A stretch of 64,000 bases of DNA from Janthinobacterium lividum (GCF_023509035.1 NZ_CP075583.1:1426001-1490000), one strand, 5' to 3'. Positions 16,384 to 25,922 are shown, counted from the first letter of the stretch. The notes: a model not told the origin generated them from the letters alone. Numbers and translations: made by a program.

Positions 16384-17994
16384 TCAATCCAGGCGCTGGA
16401 ACGATGCCGATTGCGCCTTCGGCCAGTACAGGCCGAACACGGGAGGCAGCTGCGGCAGCTGGCTCGGGTCAAGTAGCTGGCCCGCGTCCAGGAAGGGCAG
16501 CAGGGCCGACGCCAGTTTGACCTGGTTCGGCGAGATGCGCCGCACCAGGTGATGCGGACGCAGTTCCTGCGGATGCGCCAGGCCGGCGGCGGCGATCAGT
16601 TCGGCCAGCGCCTTCATGGTGTTCTGGTGGAAGTGCGCCACGCGGGCGATCTTGTCGGATACCACCAGCGCGCGCTGGCGCTGCGGGTCTTGCGTGGCCA
16701 CGCCCGTGGGGCAGCGGTCCGTGTGGCAGCTTTGCGACTGGATGCAGCCCAGTGCGAACATGAAGCCGCGCGCCGAATTGCACCAGTCGGCGCCCAGCGC
16801 CAGCAGGCGGGCGATGTCGAAGGCCGTGATGATCTTGCCCGAGCAGCCGATCTTGATCCTGTCGCGCAGGTTGGCGCCCACCAGGGTGTTATGCACGAGT
16901 ACCAGCGCTTCTTGCAGCGGCGTGCCCACATGGTCCGTGAATTCCAGGGGCGCCGCGCCCGTGCCCCCTTCGCTGCCGTCAACGACGATGAAGTCGGGCG
17001 TGATGCCCGTTTCCAGCATGGCCTTGACGATGGCGAAAAACTCCCACGGGTGGCCGATGGCCAGCTTGAAGCCTGTCGGCTTGCCGCCGGAGAGATGGCG
17101 CAGGCGGTCGATAAAGTGCAGCATCTCCAGTGGCGTGGAAAAGGCGCTGTGCGCGGCCGGCGAGACGCAATCCTCGCCCACCATCACGCCGCGCGTGGTG
17201 GCGATCTCGATCGTCACTTTCGGGCCGGGCAGCACGCCGCCGTGGCCCGGCTTGGCGCCCTGCGACATTTTTAGCTCGATCATTTTCACCTGCTCCGAGC
17301 TGGCGTTGGCGATGAAGCGTTCTTCCGAAAACGTGCCGTCCTGATTGCGACAGCCGAAGTAGCCGGAGCCGATTTCCCACACCAGGTCGCCGCCGTTTTC
17401 ACGGTGATAAGGACTGATGCTGCCTTCGCCCGTGTCGTGCATGAAGCCGCCGCTGCGCGCGCCGCCGTTCAGGGCCAGGATGGCGTTGGCCGACAGGGCG
17501 CCAAAGCTCATCGCCGAAATATTGAAGACGCTGGCCGAATACGGTTTGGTGCGCGGGCAGTCCGGATGGTTGCCGATCTCGATGCGGAAATCGTGACCCG
17601 TGACCTTGGCGGGAGCGATGGAGTGGTTGATCCATTCATAGCCCGCTGCATACACGTCGATCTGGGTGCCGAACGGGCGCTTGTCCGTCTGCTCCTTGGC
17701 GCGCTGGTAGACGATGCTGCGCTGGCTGCGCGAGAACGGTGTCGCCTCGCTGTCGCTTTCCAGGAAATACTGGCGGATTTCGGGGCGGATGCTTTCGAAG
17801 AAAAAACGGAAATGCGCGAGGATGGGGTAGTTGCGGCGCAGGGCGCGCTTGGTTTGCAGCAGGTCGCTGATGCCGACCAGGGTCAGCGCACCGGCCAGCA
17901 GGGGCAGCCAGTAATGGTCATAGTAAAACAGGGACAGGAAAAAAATGGCTGCCGTCGCAATGAAGGTCAGGTAGCGAAATGGTACTAGATGCAT
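16384..17994 (-). CDS. FMN-binding glutamate-synthase-like protein, membrane-anchored, no glutaminase domain
   Basis: 536 residues. Two N-terminal hydrophobic helices (FIATAAIFFLSLFYY and WLPLLAGALTLVGISDLL) precede a domain like the FMN/synthase part of glutamate synthase: NISAMSFGALSANAI, KPGHGGVLPG, VDGSEGGTGAAP and the cluster pattern CIQSQSCHTDRCPTGVATQ with three Cys for a 3Fe-4S centre. The glutamine amidotransferase domain and the C-terminal GXGXG helix are absent, so it is not standard GltB. Stand-alone proteins of this class are widespread, and their reaction is poorly known. The ATG at 17994 with CCGGAG upstream is preferred to the GTG two codons earlier. Confidence 0.85.
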   Translation of the reverse strand: MHLVPFRYLTFIATAAIFFLSLFYYDHYWLPLLAGALTLVGISDLLQTKRALRRNYPILAHFRFFFESIRPEIRQYFLESDSEATPFSRSQRSIVYQRAKEQTDKRPFGTQIDVYAAGYEWINHSIAPAKVTGHDFRIEIGNHPDCPRTKPYSASVFNISAMSFGALSANAILALNGGARSGGFMHDTGEGSISPYHRENGGDLVWEIGSGYFGCRNQDGTFSEERFIANASSEQVKMIELKMSQGAKPGHGGVLPGPKVTIEIATTRGVMVGEDCVSPAAHSAFSTPLEMLHFIDRLRHLSGGKPTGFKLAIGHPWEFFAIVKAMLETGITPDFIVVDGSEGGTGAAPLEFTDHVGTPLQEALVLVHNTLVGANLRDRIKIGCSGKIITAFDIARLLALGADWCNSARGFMFALGCIQSQSCHTDRCPTGVATQDPQRQRALVVSDKIARVAHFHQNTMKALAELIAAAGLAHPQELRPHHLVRRISPNQVKLASALLPFLDAGQLLDPSQLPQLPPVFGLYWPKAQSASFQRLD

Positions 17995-18098
17995 GGGCAC
18001 TCCGGTGAAGTCAGGCTGATATTGCTGAGTGTACCGGTGATTTGTAGATCTTGCTGACTGGGAAAGTGTGCTGTTAGAGCGACGCTATTTATACGTGC

Positions 18099-18217
18099 GA
18101 CACCTGACAAAACCGTAGCGAGCGGCAGTGATTTGTGGCCGAGAAGCGCAACCGTACTCTAGTACGGTGAGCATCGCCGGCCGCAAAGCACGACGCGCAG
18201 TAGGTTTGGTCAGGTGT
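18099..18217 (-). repeat. 120-bp stop-abutting palindromic repeat, copy B
   Basis: Full-length copy of the repeat at 6545, with arms GACACCTGAC/TCAGGTGT and the tip ACCGTACTCTAGTACGGT. It begins directly at the stop codon of the M48 peptidase gene (no spacer), in the same orientation relative to that gene as the other copies. Confidence 0.85.
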
Positions 18218-19228
18218 TCACTGCTGTGCCGCGCGGATACGCTCGACCCGTTCGGCGCTGGCCGGATGGCTCGACAGATACGGCGTGCCCTGGTCCAGCT
18301 TGCCCAGGGCGACAAACACTTGCGCCAGGTGTTCCAGCGCAATGCCGTTCTGGCGCAGCATGGCAATCGCGTAGTCGTCCGCGTCGCGTTCGACATCGCG
18401 CGAATACTTCAAGTCCAGCAGCAGCGGCGGCACGGTTGCCACCACCGTCGAGACGTCGCCGAACAGCAGCGCTGCGCCAGCGCCTACGGCCGAAGTCTGG
18501 ATGATGCGCCGCGTCAGGTGGCGCTGCTGCAAATGGCCCAGCTCATGCGCGAGCACACCCATGATGGCCTGGTCGTCCGGCAGCAGTTCGATCATTTCAT
18601 CGGTCAGCACAATGTCGCCGGACGGCAGGGCAAACGCGTTCGGACCGATTTTGCTCTTGCGGAAAACGATGCGGTGTTCGGGGGTGCTATCGCCGGGCGT
18701 GGACAGGCGCGCGAACTGGCTGCGCAAGGCTTGCTGGCGCGCGCCATCGAGCTTGCTCGCTTCAAACACGTGCTGGTCGAGGAAATCGAGCACGCCCTGA
18801 CCCAGCCGGCGCTCGACGGACTGGGGAATCTCAAAGGCCACGGCCTTGGCCACCACCGGCAGCAGATATTGATAGCTGAGCCACAGGGCCAGGATGGTGG
18901 CGACCGTGGCCAGCAGGGCGCCGCGCCAGCTTTGCTGCAGCCGCACCACCCAACCGTCGCGGTGTCCCGTCTCGTGCAGCATGTCGTTGAAGGCCGCCTG
19001 GTCGGCGATCTCCAGGTAGGCGCCGTCGGGAAAGCTGACCTTGCGCACGGCGTGGCTGCTGCGTTCGGACACGTGCAGCTCGCCCAGCGGGCAGCTGCGC
19101 TCGATGTCGCCCGCCAGCACGGCCACGCCATCGCGTACGGACAGTGTCACGTGGTACAGGCGCGAACTCTGGCCGTCGAAATAGCGGCCAGCCAGGGGAG
19201 CGTGGCTTTCTTGCGTGTTGGCCCCCAT
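18218..19228 (-). CDS. M48-family membrane metallopeptidase
   Basis: 336 residues. An N-terminal ~90-residue beta-rich domain is followed by one membrane helix (ALLATVATILALWLSYQYLLP, about 104-124) and the zinc protease domain with VLAHELGHLQQRH, then RDVERDADDYAI carrying the third zinc ligand. It should be an inner-membrane-anchored protease of the HtpX/Oma1-like class. It is transcribed with the upstream DUF898 gene, two bases apart, a pairing seen in other proteobacteria. Its substrate is unknown. Its stop codon abuts repeat copy B. Confidence 0.88.
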   Translation of the reverse strand: MGANTQESHAPLAGRYFDGQSSRLYHVTLSVRDGVAVLAGDIERSCPLGELHVSERSSHAVRKVSFPDGAYLEIADQAAFNDMLHETGHRDGWVVRLQQSWRGALLATVATILALWLSYQYLLPVVAKAVAFEIPQSVERRLGQGVLDFLDQHVFEASKLDGARQQALRSQFARLSTPGDSTPEHRIVFRKSKIGPNAFALPSGDIVLTDEMIELLPDDQAIMGVLAHELGHLQQRHLTRRIIQTSAVGAGAALLFGDVSTVVATVPPLLLDLKYSRDVERDADDYAIAMLRQNGIALEHLAQVFVALGKLDQGTPYLSSHPASAERVERIRAAQQ

Positions 19229-19230
19229 GC

Positions 19231-20283
19231 TTACATCGACAGGTCGAAATCCAGCAGGTCGACCATGCCTTCACCGGCGGCCGAGACTTGCTGGCCCGTG
19301 GCGGCGACAAACTCGTCCAGGCTGCCATGCACCAGCATCGACGTCGCCTCCAGGCGGTACTTCAGCCAGCGCACATGGGCGAATGGCGCGAACAGGCCCA
19401 GCGTGACGACCACGCCCAGCAGGTTGGTCAGCATGATGAAGGTGGTGCGGCCCCAGGTCAGTTGCGACTGGAACTGATGCTGCTGCAAACGCGTATGGTT
19501 CCAGATCAGGTTCTGGATCATGGTCAGGAACAACGGCAGCACGGTGAAGGCCCACAGGTACAAGGCGCCGATGGCAAACAGCAGGCTGCCAACCTTGGTC
19601 TTGTCATTCGCATTGGCCGCAAACGAGGCGAACACGCTGCCGAAGACGACGAAAATCAGGACCAGCAAGCCACCCAGCAGCAACGCGAAGAACAGCAGAT
19701 AGGTTTTGTAGAAGCTGCCGACCGTGGCGTCAAAGCTGAAATGGGTGGCGCCGAAACGGCTTTGCGTGTGCTGGAAGCGCTTCAGGCGCTGGTGCAGGAA
19801 TGGCGTCATCAAGCCCAGGGTGAAGGTATTCAGGATGGGCAGCCACAGGAAATACTTGTAGGCTTCCTTGGCGCTGCCGCCGAAACCGAAGCGGATGCCG
19901 CGGTAGCTGGTGTTGTACAGCTTGAATTGCAGGCTTTTCCATATCAGCCAGGGCAGGATGGCGGCCAGCAGTACGAACATCAGCAAGCCAACGATGGGTG
20001 AAAGCTTCAGGGCGATGTTGTAGCCGCCGATCAGCACCACGGCCGCGATGCGGCCCTTCAGGATGGCCACGGCGTTGCCATGGTATTCGAAGCTGCTGCC
20101 CGCCAGGTGGGTGCTGGAATAGAAATAGCGGTTGCGGCGCACCTTGGCCCAGGCGGAATAAATGCCCAGGGTGACGATGCTCAGCAGCAGGTTGACGATC
20201 CAGATACGGAAGTATTCGCTGCCGGTGGCGCTGAAGGTAATGGCTTCGCGCTGGGCGCTGTTGTTGTTGACGTCGACATCCAC
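19231..20283 (-). CDS. YjgN-like DUF898 membrane protein
   Basis: 350 residues. After a short polar start comes the family mark ATGSEYFRIWIVNLLLSIVTLG, then YSAWAKVRRNRYFYSSTHLAG, several membrane helices and a second similar segment near the end (NLLGVVVTLGLFAPFAHVRW). DUF898 proteins are polytopic inner-membrane proteins of unknown function. The start is a GTG at 20283 with AAGGATC upstream. It is the first gene of a two-gene operon with the M48 peptidase, suggesting it is a partner or substrate of that protease. Confidence 0.85.
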   Translation of the reverse strand: MDVDVNNNSAQREAITFSATGSEYFRIWIVNLLLSIVTLGIYSAWAKVRRNRYFYSSTHLAGSSFEYHGNAVAILKGRIAAVVLIGGYNIALKLSPIVGLLMFVLLAAILPWLIWKSLQFKLYNTSYRGIRFGFGGSAKEAYKYFLWLPILNTFTLGLMTPFLHQRLKRFQHTQSRFGATHFSFDATVGSFYKTYLLFFALLLGGLLVLIFVVFGSVFASFAANANDKTKVGSLLFAIGALYLWAFTVLPLFLTMIQNLIWNHTRLQQHQFQSQLTWGRTTFIMLTNLLGVVVTLGLFAPFAHVRWLKYRLEATSMLVHGSLDEFVAATGQQVSAAGEGMVDLLDFDLSM

Positions 20284-20448
20284 GGGGAAAGATCCTTACT
20301 TATTGGAAACAAAACAAGATAAGGGAATATGGAATAGTTATCAATTGAAAATACTGTTTTTCGCAATTTTTTTAGCGATTCGCTTGCGCTGACCCGATCC
20401 GACCGTCCCGGCTATACTGGAACTCAACCATCGCCTACGGAAAAAACC

Positions 20449-21120
20449 ATGATCGTCGTCCACCATCTGAACAACTCGCGCTCGCAGCGCGTGCTCTGGC
20501 TACTCGAGGAACTGGGCCTCGACTACGAGGTCAAGCGCTACCAGCGCGACCCGAAAACCATGCTGGCGCCTGCCTCGCTGAAGGCCGTGCATCCGCTGGG
20601 CAAGTCGCCCGTGATCACGGATGGGGCCAACACCATCGCCGAATCGGGCGCCATCATCGACTACCTGGTCGAGCGCTACGGCAATGGCCGCTTGATACCG
20701 GCGGCTGGCACGCCGGAGAAGCTGCGCTGGACCTACTGGCTGCATTTCGCGGAAGGCTCGGCCATGCCGCCGCTGCTGATGAAGCTGGTGTTCGACAAGG
20801 TCGAGTCGTCGCCGATGCCGTTTTTCGTCAAGCCGATCGCGCGCGGCATCGCCAGCAAGGTCAAGAGCAGCTTTATCATGCCTAATATCAACAGCCAGCT
20901 GGCTTACATGGAAGCGGAGCTGGAGAAAACCAAATGGTTTGCCGGCAATGAATTCACGGCAGCCGACATCCAGATGAGCTTTCCGCTGGAAGCGGCGGCC
21001 ATGCGCGGCGGACTCGACGAGCGTCTGCCGAAGTTGACGGCGTTCCTGCAGCGCATCCATGCACGGCCGGCCTACCAGCGCGCCCTGGAAAAAGGCGGGC
21101 CCTACGATTTCGCCAAATAA
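20449..21120 (+). CDS. Glutathione S-transferase
   Basis: 223 residues. The N-terminal thioredoxin-like half has HHLNNSRSQRVLWLLEELGL, with the catalytic Ser/Asn region, and the glutathione gamma-glutamyl site HPLGKSPVITDG...IAESGAIIDYL. The C-terminal helical half includes WFAGNEFTAADIQMSFPLEA with the structural Asp of the N-capping box. It is a soluble transferase; the second substrate cannot be read from sequence. It stands alone, divergent from the DUF898 gene. Confidence 0.88.
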   Translation: MIVVHHLNNSRSQRVLWLLEELGLDYEVKRYQRDPKTMLAPASLKAVHPLGKSPVITDGANTIAESGAIIDYLVERYGNGRLIPAAGTPEKLRWTYWLHFAEGSAMPPLLMKLVFDKVESSPMPFFVKPIARGIASKVKSSFIMPNINSQLAYMEAELEKTKWFAGNEFTAADIQMSFPLEAAAMRGGLDERLPKLTAFLQRIHARPAYQRALEKGGPYDFAK

Positions 21121-21191
21121 GGGGCATTGAAGGCCAACGTGCGGGGAACCATACGGTAAAATGCCCGATTCAACCAGTATCCACTTACCGC

Positions 21192-21965
21192 ATGGCCAGA
21201 CTCCTCGCTATCGACGGCTTGAATATCGTACGCCGCGTCTACGAAGCCAGTCCTGAACCCGATTCCGACCTGAAGGCGGAGATCGCGCTGCGCCATGCGC
21301 TGTCGTCGTTCCGCACCCTCATCAACGACCACGAGCCGACGCACATCCTGCCGGCCTTCGACTTTGGCGGCCCGACCTGGCGCCACGCCCTGTATGCCGG
21401 CTACCGCGAAGGTCGCCAACCCATGCCGCAGGTGCTGCGCGACGCCTTGCCCGGCTTTTACGCCACCCTGGCCAGCTTCGGCATGCACGTGGTCAGCATT
21501 CCCGAGGTCGAGGCCGACGACGTGATCGGCACGGCCGTCATGCGCTGGCTGCACGAGGGGCGCGGCGCGGCCGTCATCGCCACCACCGACAAGGATTTGC
21601 ATGGCCTGATCGCCCACGGCGCGCTGGTCTGGGACCACTTCAAGGGGGTCTGGCACGACCACGCCTGGGTCGAGAAAAAGTTCGGCGTGCCGCCGGAACT
21701 GCTGCCCGACCTGCTGGCGCTGATGGGCGACGTCACCGACAGCATCCCCGGCGTGTCGAAGATCGGCCTGAAGACGGGCGCGAAACTGTTGCGCGCTTAC
21801 GGCAATATCGACGCCGTGATGGCCGGCGCGGGGATTTTGCCCGGCGCGCTGGGCGAAAGCCTGCGAAAAGAGCGGGAAATACTGTATCTTTCAAGAAAGT
21901 TAGTTGCGCTCAAGACGGACGTGACTTTAGGCGTGACCTGGAACAAGCTGGTGTGGGAAAAGTAA
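21192..21965 (+). CDS. 5'-3' exonuclease / flap endonuclease of the Xni (ExoIX) type
   Basis: 257 residues, matching the stand-alone 5'-nuclease domain of DNA polymerase I and Xni. Metal-binding acidic positions are seen in LLAIDGLNIVRRVY, PEVEADDVIGTAV and TTDKDLHGLI. The helix-hairpin-helix DNA-binding segment is DLLALMGDVTDSIPGVSKIG. It should process 5' flaps or bind branched DNA in repair. There is no polymerase domain. The gene is 71 bases after the GST gene and may be cotranscribed. Confidence 0.87.
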   Translation: MARLLAIDGLNIVRRVYEASPEPDSDLKAEIALRHALSSFRTLINDHEPTHILPAFDFGGPTWRHALYAGYREGRQPMPQVLRDALPGFYATLASFGMHVVSIPEVEADDVIGTAVMRWLHEGRGAAVIATTDKDLHGLIAHGALVWDHFKGVWHDHAWVEKKFGVPPELLPDLLALMGDVTDSIPGVSKIGLKTGAKLLRAYGNIDAVMAGAGILPGALGESLRKEREILYLSRKLVALKTDVTLGVTWNKLVWEK

Positions 21966-22003
21966 AGCGCCGGGCAAGAACAATCAAGCAAGGGAAGTAA
22001 ATC

Positions 22004-22417
22004 ATGATGTTAAAGACAGTCCTGATCGATAGCAGCGCCGTGGCGCGCGGCCTGCTGAACACGGTCCTGACCGATGGCGGCTACGATGTCTGCGGGCAGA
22101 CGCATACCAGCGCGCTGGGACTGGCGCTGCTGGTCAAGTACCAACCGCATTTCGTGTGCATCGCGCGCGAGCAGGTGGAAGATGGGAGCAATGTGGTGCA
22201 AACCATCCGCGCCCAGTATCCGAAAACGCTCATTTTCATGGTATCGGGCGGCATCGACGCCGCCTCGCTGCAGGCGGCCCACGCCATGGGCGTGTCGGGC
22301 TTCATCGTGAAACCCTTCATGGCCGACACGGTCCTGAAAACCGTGCGCAACACGGTGATTGCCATGGTGCGCAAGCAGCAGCAGGCGCTGGCCGCCGCTG
22401 CGCAGGGCAATACCTAG
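22004..22417 (+). CDS. CheY-like receiver domain lacking the phosphoacceptor Asp (pseudo-receiver)
   Basis: 137 residues, a single receiver fold: LIDSSAVARGLLNTVL at the N-terminus, IFMVSGG with the conserved Ser/Thr, and GFIVKPF with the conserved Lys. The position of the phosphorylated Asp, expected between PHF and the EDG turn, reads VCIAREQVEDG with no Asp. Only one of the two acidic residues at the N-terminal metal site remains (Asp9). It is therefore unlikely to be phosphorylated in the usual way. No histidine kinase or output domain is adjacent. It lies 38 bases after xni and is convergent with mnmA. Partners are unknown. Confidence 0.8.
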   Translation: MMLKTVLIDSSAVARGLLNTVLTDGGYDVCGQTHTSALGLALLVKYQPHFVCIAREQVEDGSNVVQTIRAQYPKTLIFMVSGGIDAASLQAAHAMGVSGFIVKPFMADTVLKTVRNTVIAMVRKQQQALAAAAQGNT

Positions 22418-22421
22418 GGAA

Positions 22422-23537
22422 TCAGGCCAGGCCGGTTGAGCTGGCGATGATGCCGCCACCGAGGCACACATCGCCGTCATATAGCACGGCTGACTGGCCG
22501 GGCGTGACGGCCCATTGCGCCTGATCAAACGCCAGGCCGAAGTGTGCGTCGCCATCCGGCAGCAGCTGGCAAGCCACGTCGGCCTGGCGGTAGCGCGTCT
22601 TGGCGGACAGGGCGCCCGCTTGCGGCGCGGTGCCAGCGACCCAGCTGGCCTGATCGGCCGTCAAGGCGGGCGACAGCAGCCACGGGTGGTCATGGCCCTG
22701 CACCACCCACAGGGTATTGTTGGCGATATCCTTGCGCGCCACATACCAGGCGTCGCTGCTGCCGTCGGCGTTCTGATACGACTTCACGCCGCCGATGCCG
22801 ATGCCCTTGCGCTGGCCCAGCGTATAAAAACTCAGTCCCACATGTTCGCCCACCGTCTTGCCATCGGCCGTTTTCATGGGGCCCGGCTTGTAGGACAGGT
22901 AGCGGTTCAAAAATTCGCGGAACGGGCGCTCGCCAATAAAACAGATGCCCGTCGAGTCTTTCTTTTGCGCGTTTGGCAGGGCCAGTTTCTCGGCGATCTG
23001 GCGCACTTGCGTCTTCGGGATTTCACCGAGCGGAAATAAAGTTTTAGACAGTTGCGCCTGGTTCAATCGGTGCAGGAAATAGCTTTGGTCCTTGCTGGCG
23101 TCGACGGCTTTCAGCAGTTCATAGCGGCCCGCATCGGTGGGCGCCTGGCGCACGCGCGCGTAGTGACCGGTGGCGATCAGGTCGGCGCCCAGGGTCATGG
23201 CGTGGTCAAGAAACGCCTTGAACTTGATTTCGGCGTTGCACAGCACGTCCGGGTTCGGCGTGCGGCCGGCCTGGTATTCGCGCAAAAAATCGGCGAACAC
23301 GCGGTCCTTGTATTCGGAGGCGAAATTGACGGCTTCGATATCGACGCCAATGACGTCGGCCACGCTGGCCGCGTCGATCCAGTCCTGGCGCGTGGAGCAG
23401 TATTCCGAATCGTCGTCATCTTCCCAGTTTTTCATGAACAGGCCGATGACTTCATAGCCTTGTTCCTTCAGCATCCATGCCGCGACCGAGGAATCGACCC
23501 CGCCCGACATGCCGATAACGACTTTCTTCTTGCTCAT
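22422..23537 (-). CDS. mnmA: tRNA-specific 2-thiouridylase
   Basis: 371 residues, normal length. The PP-loop is [15 protein letters not shown] at about 9-23, and the two catalytic Cys lie in [14 protein letters not shown] and the [17 protein letters not shown] motif. It thiolates U34 of tRNA for Lys, Glu and Gln. It follows a NudJ-like gene 41 bases upstream; the same gene pair is adjacent in E. coli. Confidence 0.96.
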   Translation of the reverse strand: MSKKKVVIGMSGGVDSSVAAWMLKEQGYEVIGLFMKNWEDDDDSEYCSTRQDWIDAASVADVIGVDIEAVNFASEYKDRVFADFLREYQAGRTPNPDVLCNAEIKFKAFLDHAMTLGADLIATGHYARVRQAPTDAGRYELLKAVDASKDQSYFLHRLNQAQLSKTLFPLGEIPKTQVRQIAEKLALPNAQKKDSTGICFIGERPFREFLNRYLSYKPGPMKTADGKTVGEHVGLSFYTLGQRKGIGIGGVKSYQNADGSSDAWYVARKDIANNTLWVVQGHDHPWLLSPALTADQASWVAGTAPQAGALSAKTRYRQADVACQLLPDGDAHFGLAFDQAQWAVTPGQSAVLYDGDVCLGGGIIASSTGLA

Positions 23538-23578
23538 CTTGCTTTCCAGTTACTTTAATAATATGGCAATGCGTGTTG

Positions 23579-24058
23579 CTATGCGCTATTGAAAACGGAC
23601 GCATGCGTGTGTAGCAGGGCCAGCGGCGCGCGCCGGCCGGCCAGGTATTCGTCCACGCACTGCAGCACCAGCGGGCTGCGGTGGCGTTCCTGGCACGCCG
23701 CCAGCTCGTCGCGCGTCATCCACAGGGTGCGGATGATGCCTTCGTCCAGCGGGCGGTCATGCTCGGCGCCGGCCGTGCCGCAAAAGGTGAAGCGCAAATA
23801 GGTCACGTCCTCGCCCGTGCGCAGTGACTGATAGCGCGACATGTACATGCCGACCAGTGCCGTGGGGATGAAATCGTAGGCCGCTTCTTCCAGCGTTTCG
23901 CGGATCACCGCCTGCTCCAGCGACTCGAACGGGTCGAGATGACCGGCCGGCTGGTTGAGCTTGATGCCTTCGCTGGTCTCTTCTTCAATCAGTAAAAACA
24001 GGCCGTCGCGCTCGACGATGGCGGCAACGGTGACAGAGGGTTTCCAGATTCGCGGCAT
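23579..24058 (-). CDS. Nudix hydrolase, NudJ-like
   Basis: 159 residues with a full Nudix box, GHLDPFESLEQAVIRETLEEA, near residues 38-58, preceded by KLNQPAGHL. NudJ-type enzymes hydrolyse nucleoside and thiamine pyrophosphates. The gene is directly upstream of mnmA, as nudJ is in E. coli, which supports this assignment over other Nudix groups. Confidence 0.88.
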   Translation of the reverse strand: MPRIWKPSVTVAAIVERDGLFLLIEEETSEGIKLNQPAGHLDPFESLEQAVIRETLEEAAYDFIPTALVGMYMSRYQSLRTGEDVTYLRFTFCGTAGAEHDRPLDEGIIRTLWMTRDELAACQERHRSPLVLQCVDEYLAGRRAPLALLHTHASVFNSA

Positions 24059-24470
24059 GATTCCATCCTTGATAGAGCCGACATTTTATCTTGTTCTGCG
24101 CGCGCGGTTTGAACACGGCCTTCTGTTGCGCGGACATATTGATAAATGACAACGTTTTAGCAAATAGCGGTGGGAGGTACTTACGTCTTTCCCAGGGAGC
24201 GCACTAGCATGGGGGCTTTAGCGGCAAGATGGCAGGAAACGCCCGCTAATATAGGCTTTCCCTGTGGTCAAAACAAGCGCGCACTCTTGGTCGACTGTGG
24301 TGAGATTGACACACCTTTTCCACAATATGGGCGCCGCGCCGCATGGTGAAACGAATCGTGGGATGCTGAAGCAATTAGTGTCGTACGACTAAAAGTTGCT
24401 GGTTCACAAACGTTTAACGCGCTGCTTTCCGTGTTAGATTCTAGTCAGTTTATCAATTAGCGGAGGCATC
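24059..24470. other. 412-bp intergenic region before the transhydrogenase operon
   Basis: This gap separates the divergent nudJ-like gene and the transhydrogenase operon and should hold both promoters. A good ribosome site, GCGGAGGCATC, precedes the first transhydrogenase gene. No small gene, repeat, RNA gene or convincing operator was found. Confidence 0.5.
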
Positions 24471-25583
24471 ATGAGGATAGGCATACCGGCCGAAACACGG
24501 CCTGGTGAAACACGGGTGGCAGCGACGCCCGAGACAGTCAAGAAGCTGGCAGCCAAGCATCAAGTCGTCGTGCAGTCGGGAGCGGGCCTGCAAGCCTCGA
24601 TTCCCGACGACGCGTATGCCGCCGCTGGCGCGCAGATCGGCACCGCCCAGGAAGCCTATGGCTGCGCCATCGTGCTCAAGGTGCGCGCACCCGATGCCGA
24701 AGAAAGGGCGCTGATGGCCAGCGGCACGGTGCTGATCGGCATGTTGAACCCGTTTGACGCGGACAATATTGCCGCCATGGCCACGGCCGGCTTGTCCGCC
24801 TTCGCGCTGGAAGCCGTGCCGCGCATCACGCGCGCGCAGTCGATGGATGTGCTGTCGTCGCAGGCGAATATCGCCGGCTACAAGGCCGTGCTGGTGGCCG
24901 CGAATACCTACCAGCGCTTCATGCCCATGCTGATGACGGCGGCTGGCACCGTCAAGGCGGCCCGCGTGCTGATCATGGGCGTGGGCGTGGCAGGCCTGCA
25001 GGCGATCGCCACGGCCAAGCGCCTGGGCGCCGTCATCGAGGCGTCCGACGTGCGCCCGCCCGTCAAGGAACAAGTGGAGTCCCTGGGCGCCAAATTCCTC
25101 GACGTGCCTTTCCTGACCGATGAAGAAAAGGAAATCGCCAAGGGCTCGGGCGGTTATGCGCGCGCCATGCCGGCGGACTGGATGCGCCGCCAGGCCGAAC
25201 TGGTGCATGAACGGGCGAAACTGGCCGACATCATCATCACCACCGCACTGATTCCCGGCCGCGCCGCGCCCGTCCTGATCTCCGAAGAGACCGTGAAAGC
25301 CATGAAACCCGGTTCCGTCATCGTCGACTTGGCCGTCGAGCAGGGCGGCAACTGCCCCCTGTCCGAACTGGGCAAGACGGTGCTCAAGCACGGCGTCTAC
25401 ATCGTGGGCGAACCGAACCTGGCGACCCTGGTGGCGGCCGATGCCTCGGCCCTGTATGCGCGCAACGTGCTGGATTTTTTAAAGCTCATCATCGACAAGG
25501 ACGAGCAATTGCTGATCGACCGCGAGGATGAAATCATCAAGGCCAGCCTGGTGTGTGCAGGCAGTGAAATCTTACGTAAATAA
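24471..25583 (+). CDS. pntAA: NAD(P) transhydrogenase subunit alpha part 1 (NAD-binding domain I)
   Basis: 370 residues. It begins MRIGIPAETRPGETRVAATP, the alanine-dehydrogenase/PNT start, and has the Rossmann motif ILIMGVGVAGLQAIATAKRLG near residues 165-185 and the RQAELVHERAKLADIII segment. It is the peripheral NAD(H)-binding subunit of the proton-translocating transhydrogenase. The alpha subunit is split in two genes, as in Rhodospirillum, rather than fused as in E. coli. It is first in the pntAA-pntAB-pntB operon. Confidence 0.94.
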   Translation: MRIGIPAETRPGETRVAATPETVKKLAAKHQVVVQSGAGLQASIPDDAYAAAGAQIGTAQEAYGCAIVLKVRAPDAEERALMASGTVLIGMLNPFDADNIAAMATAGLSAFALEAVPRITRAQSMDVLSSQANIAGYKAVLVAANTYQRFMPMLMTAAGTVKAARVLIMGVGVAGLQAIATAKRLGAVIEASDVRPPVKEQVESLGAKFLDVPFLTDEEKEIAKGSGGYARAMPADWMRRQAELVHERAKLADIIITTALIPGRAAPVLISEETVKAMKPGSVIVDLAVEQGGNCPLSELGKTVLKHGVYIVGEPNLATLVAADASALYARNVLDFLKLIIDKDEQLLIDREDEIIKASLVCAGSEILRK

Positions 25584-25607
25584 CGCGGCGCCGGAGAGAA
25601 CAACATC

Positions 25608-25922
25608 ATGGAAATCAGTCACACCATCATTAACCTGATCATCTTCGTGCTGGCCATTTATGTCGGCTACCACGTCGTCTGGACCGTCACGCCGGCGCTG
25701 CATACGCCGCTGATGGCCGTCACCAATGCCATTTCCGCCATCATCATCGTCGGCGCCATGCTGGCGGCCGGCCTGACGCAAGGACCGCTGGCGCAGGCGG
25801 CCGGCACCCTGGCCGTGGCCTTGGCCGCGGTCAACGTGTTTGGCGGCTTCCTCGTCACGCAGCGCATGCTCGAGATGTTCCGTAAAAAAGAACCGAAGGC
25901 CAAGCAAGGAGCAAAAGAATGA
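25608..25922 (+). CDS. pntAB: NAD(P) transhydrogenase subunit alpha part 2 (membrane)
   Basis: 104 residues with three hydrophobic helices, including [36 protein letters not shown] and [20 protein letters not shown], the standard PntAB pattern. It forms part of the membrane proton channel with PntB. GGAGAGAACAAC precedes the ATG and the stop overlaps the pntB start. Confidence 0.94.
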   Translation: MEISHTIINLIIFVLAIYVGYHVVWTVTPALHTPLMAVTNAISAIIIVGAMLAAGLTQGPLAQAAGTLAVALAAVNVFGGFLVTQRMLEMFRKKEPKAKQGAKE

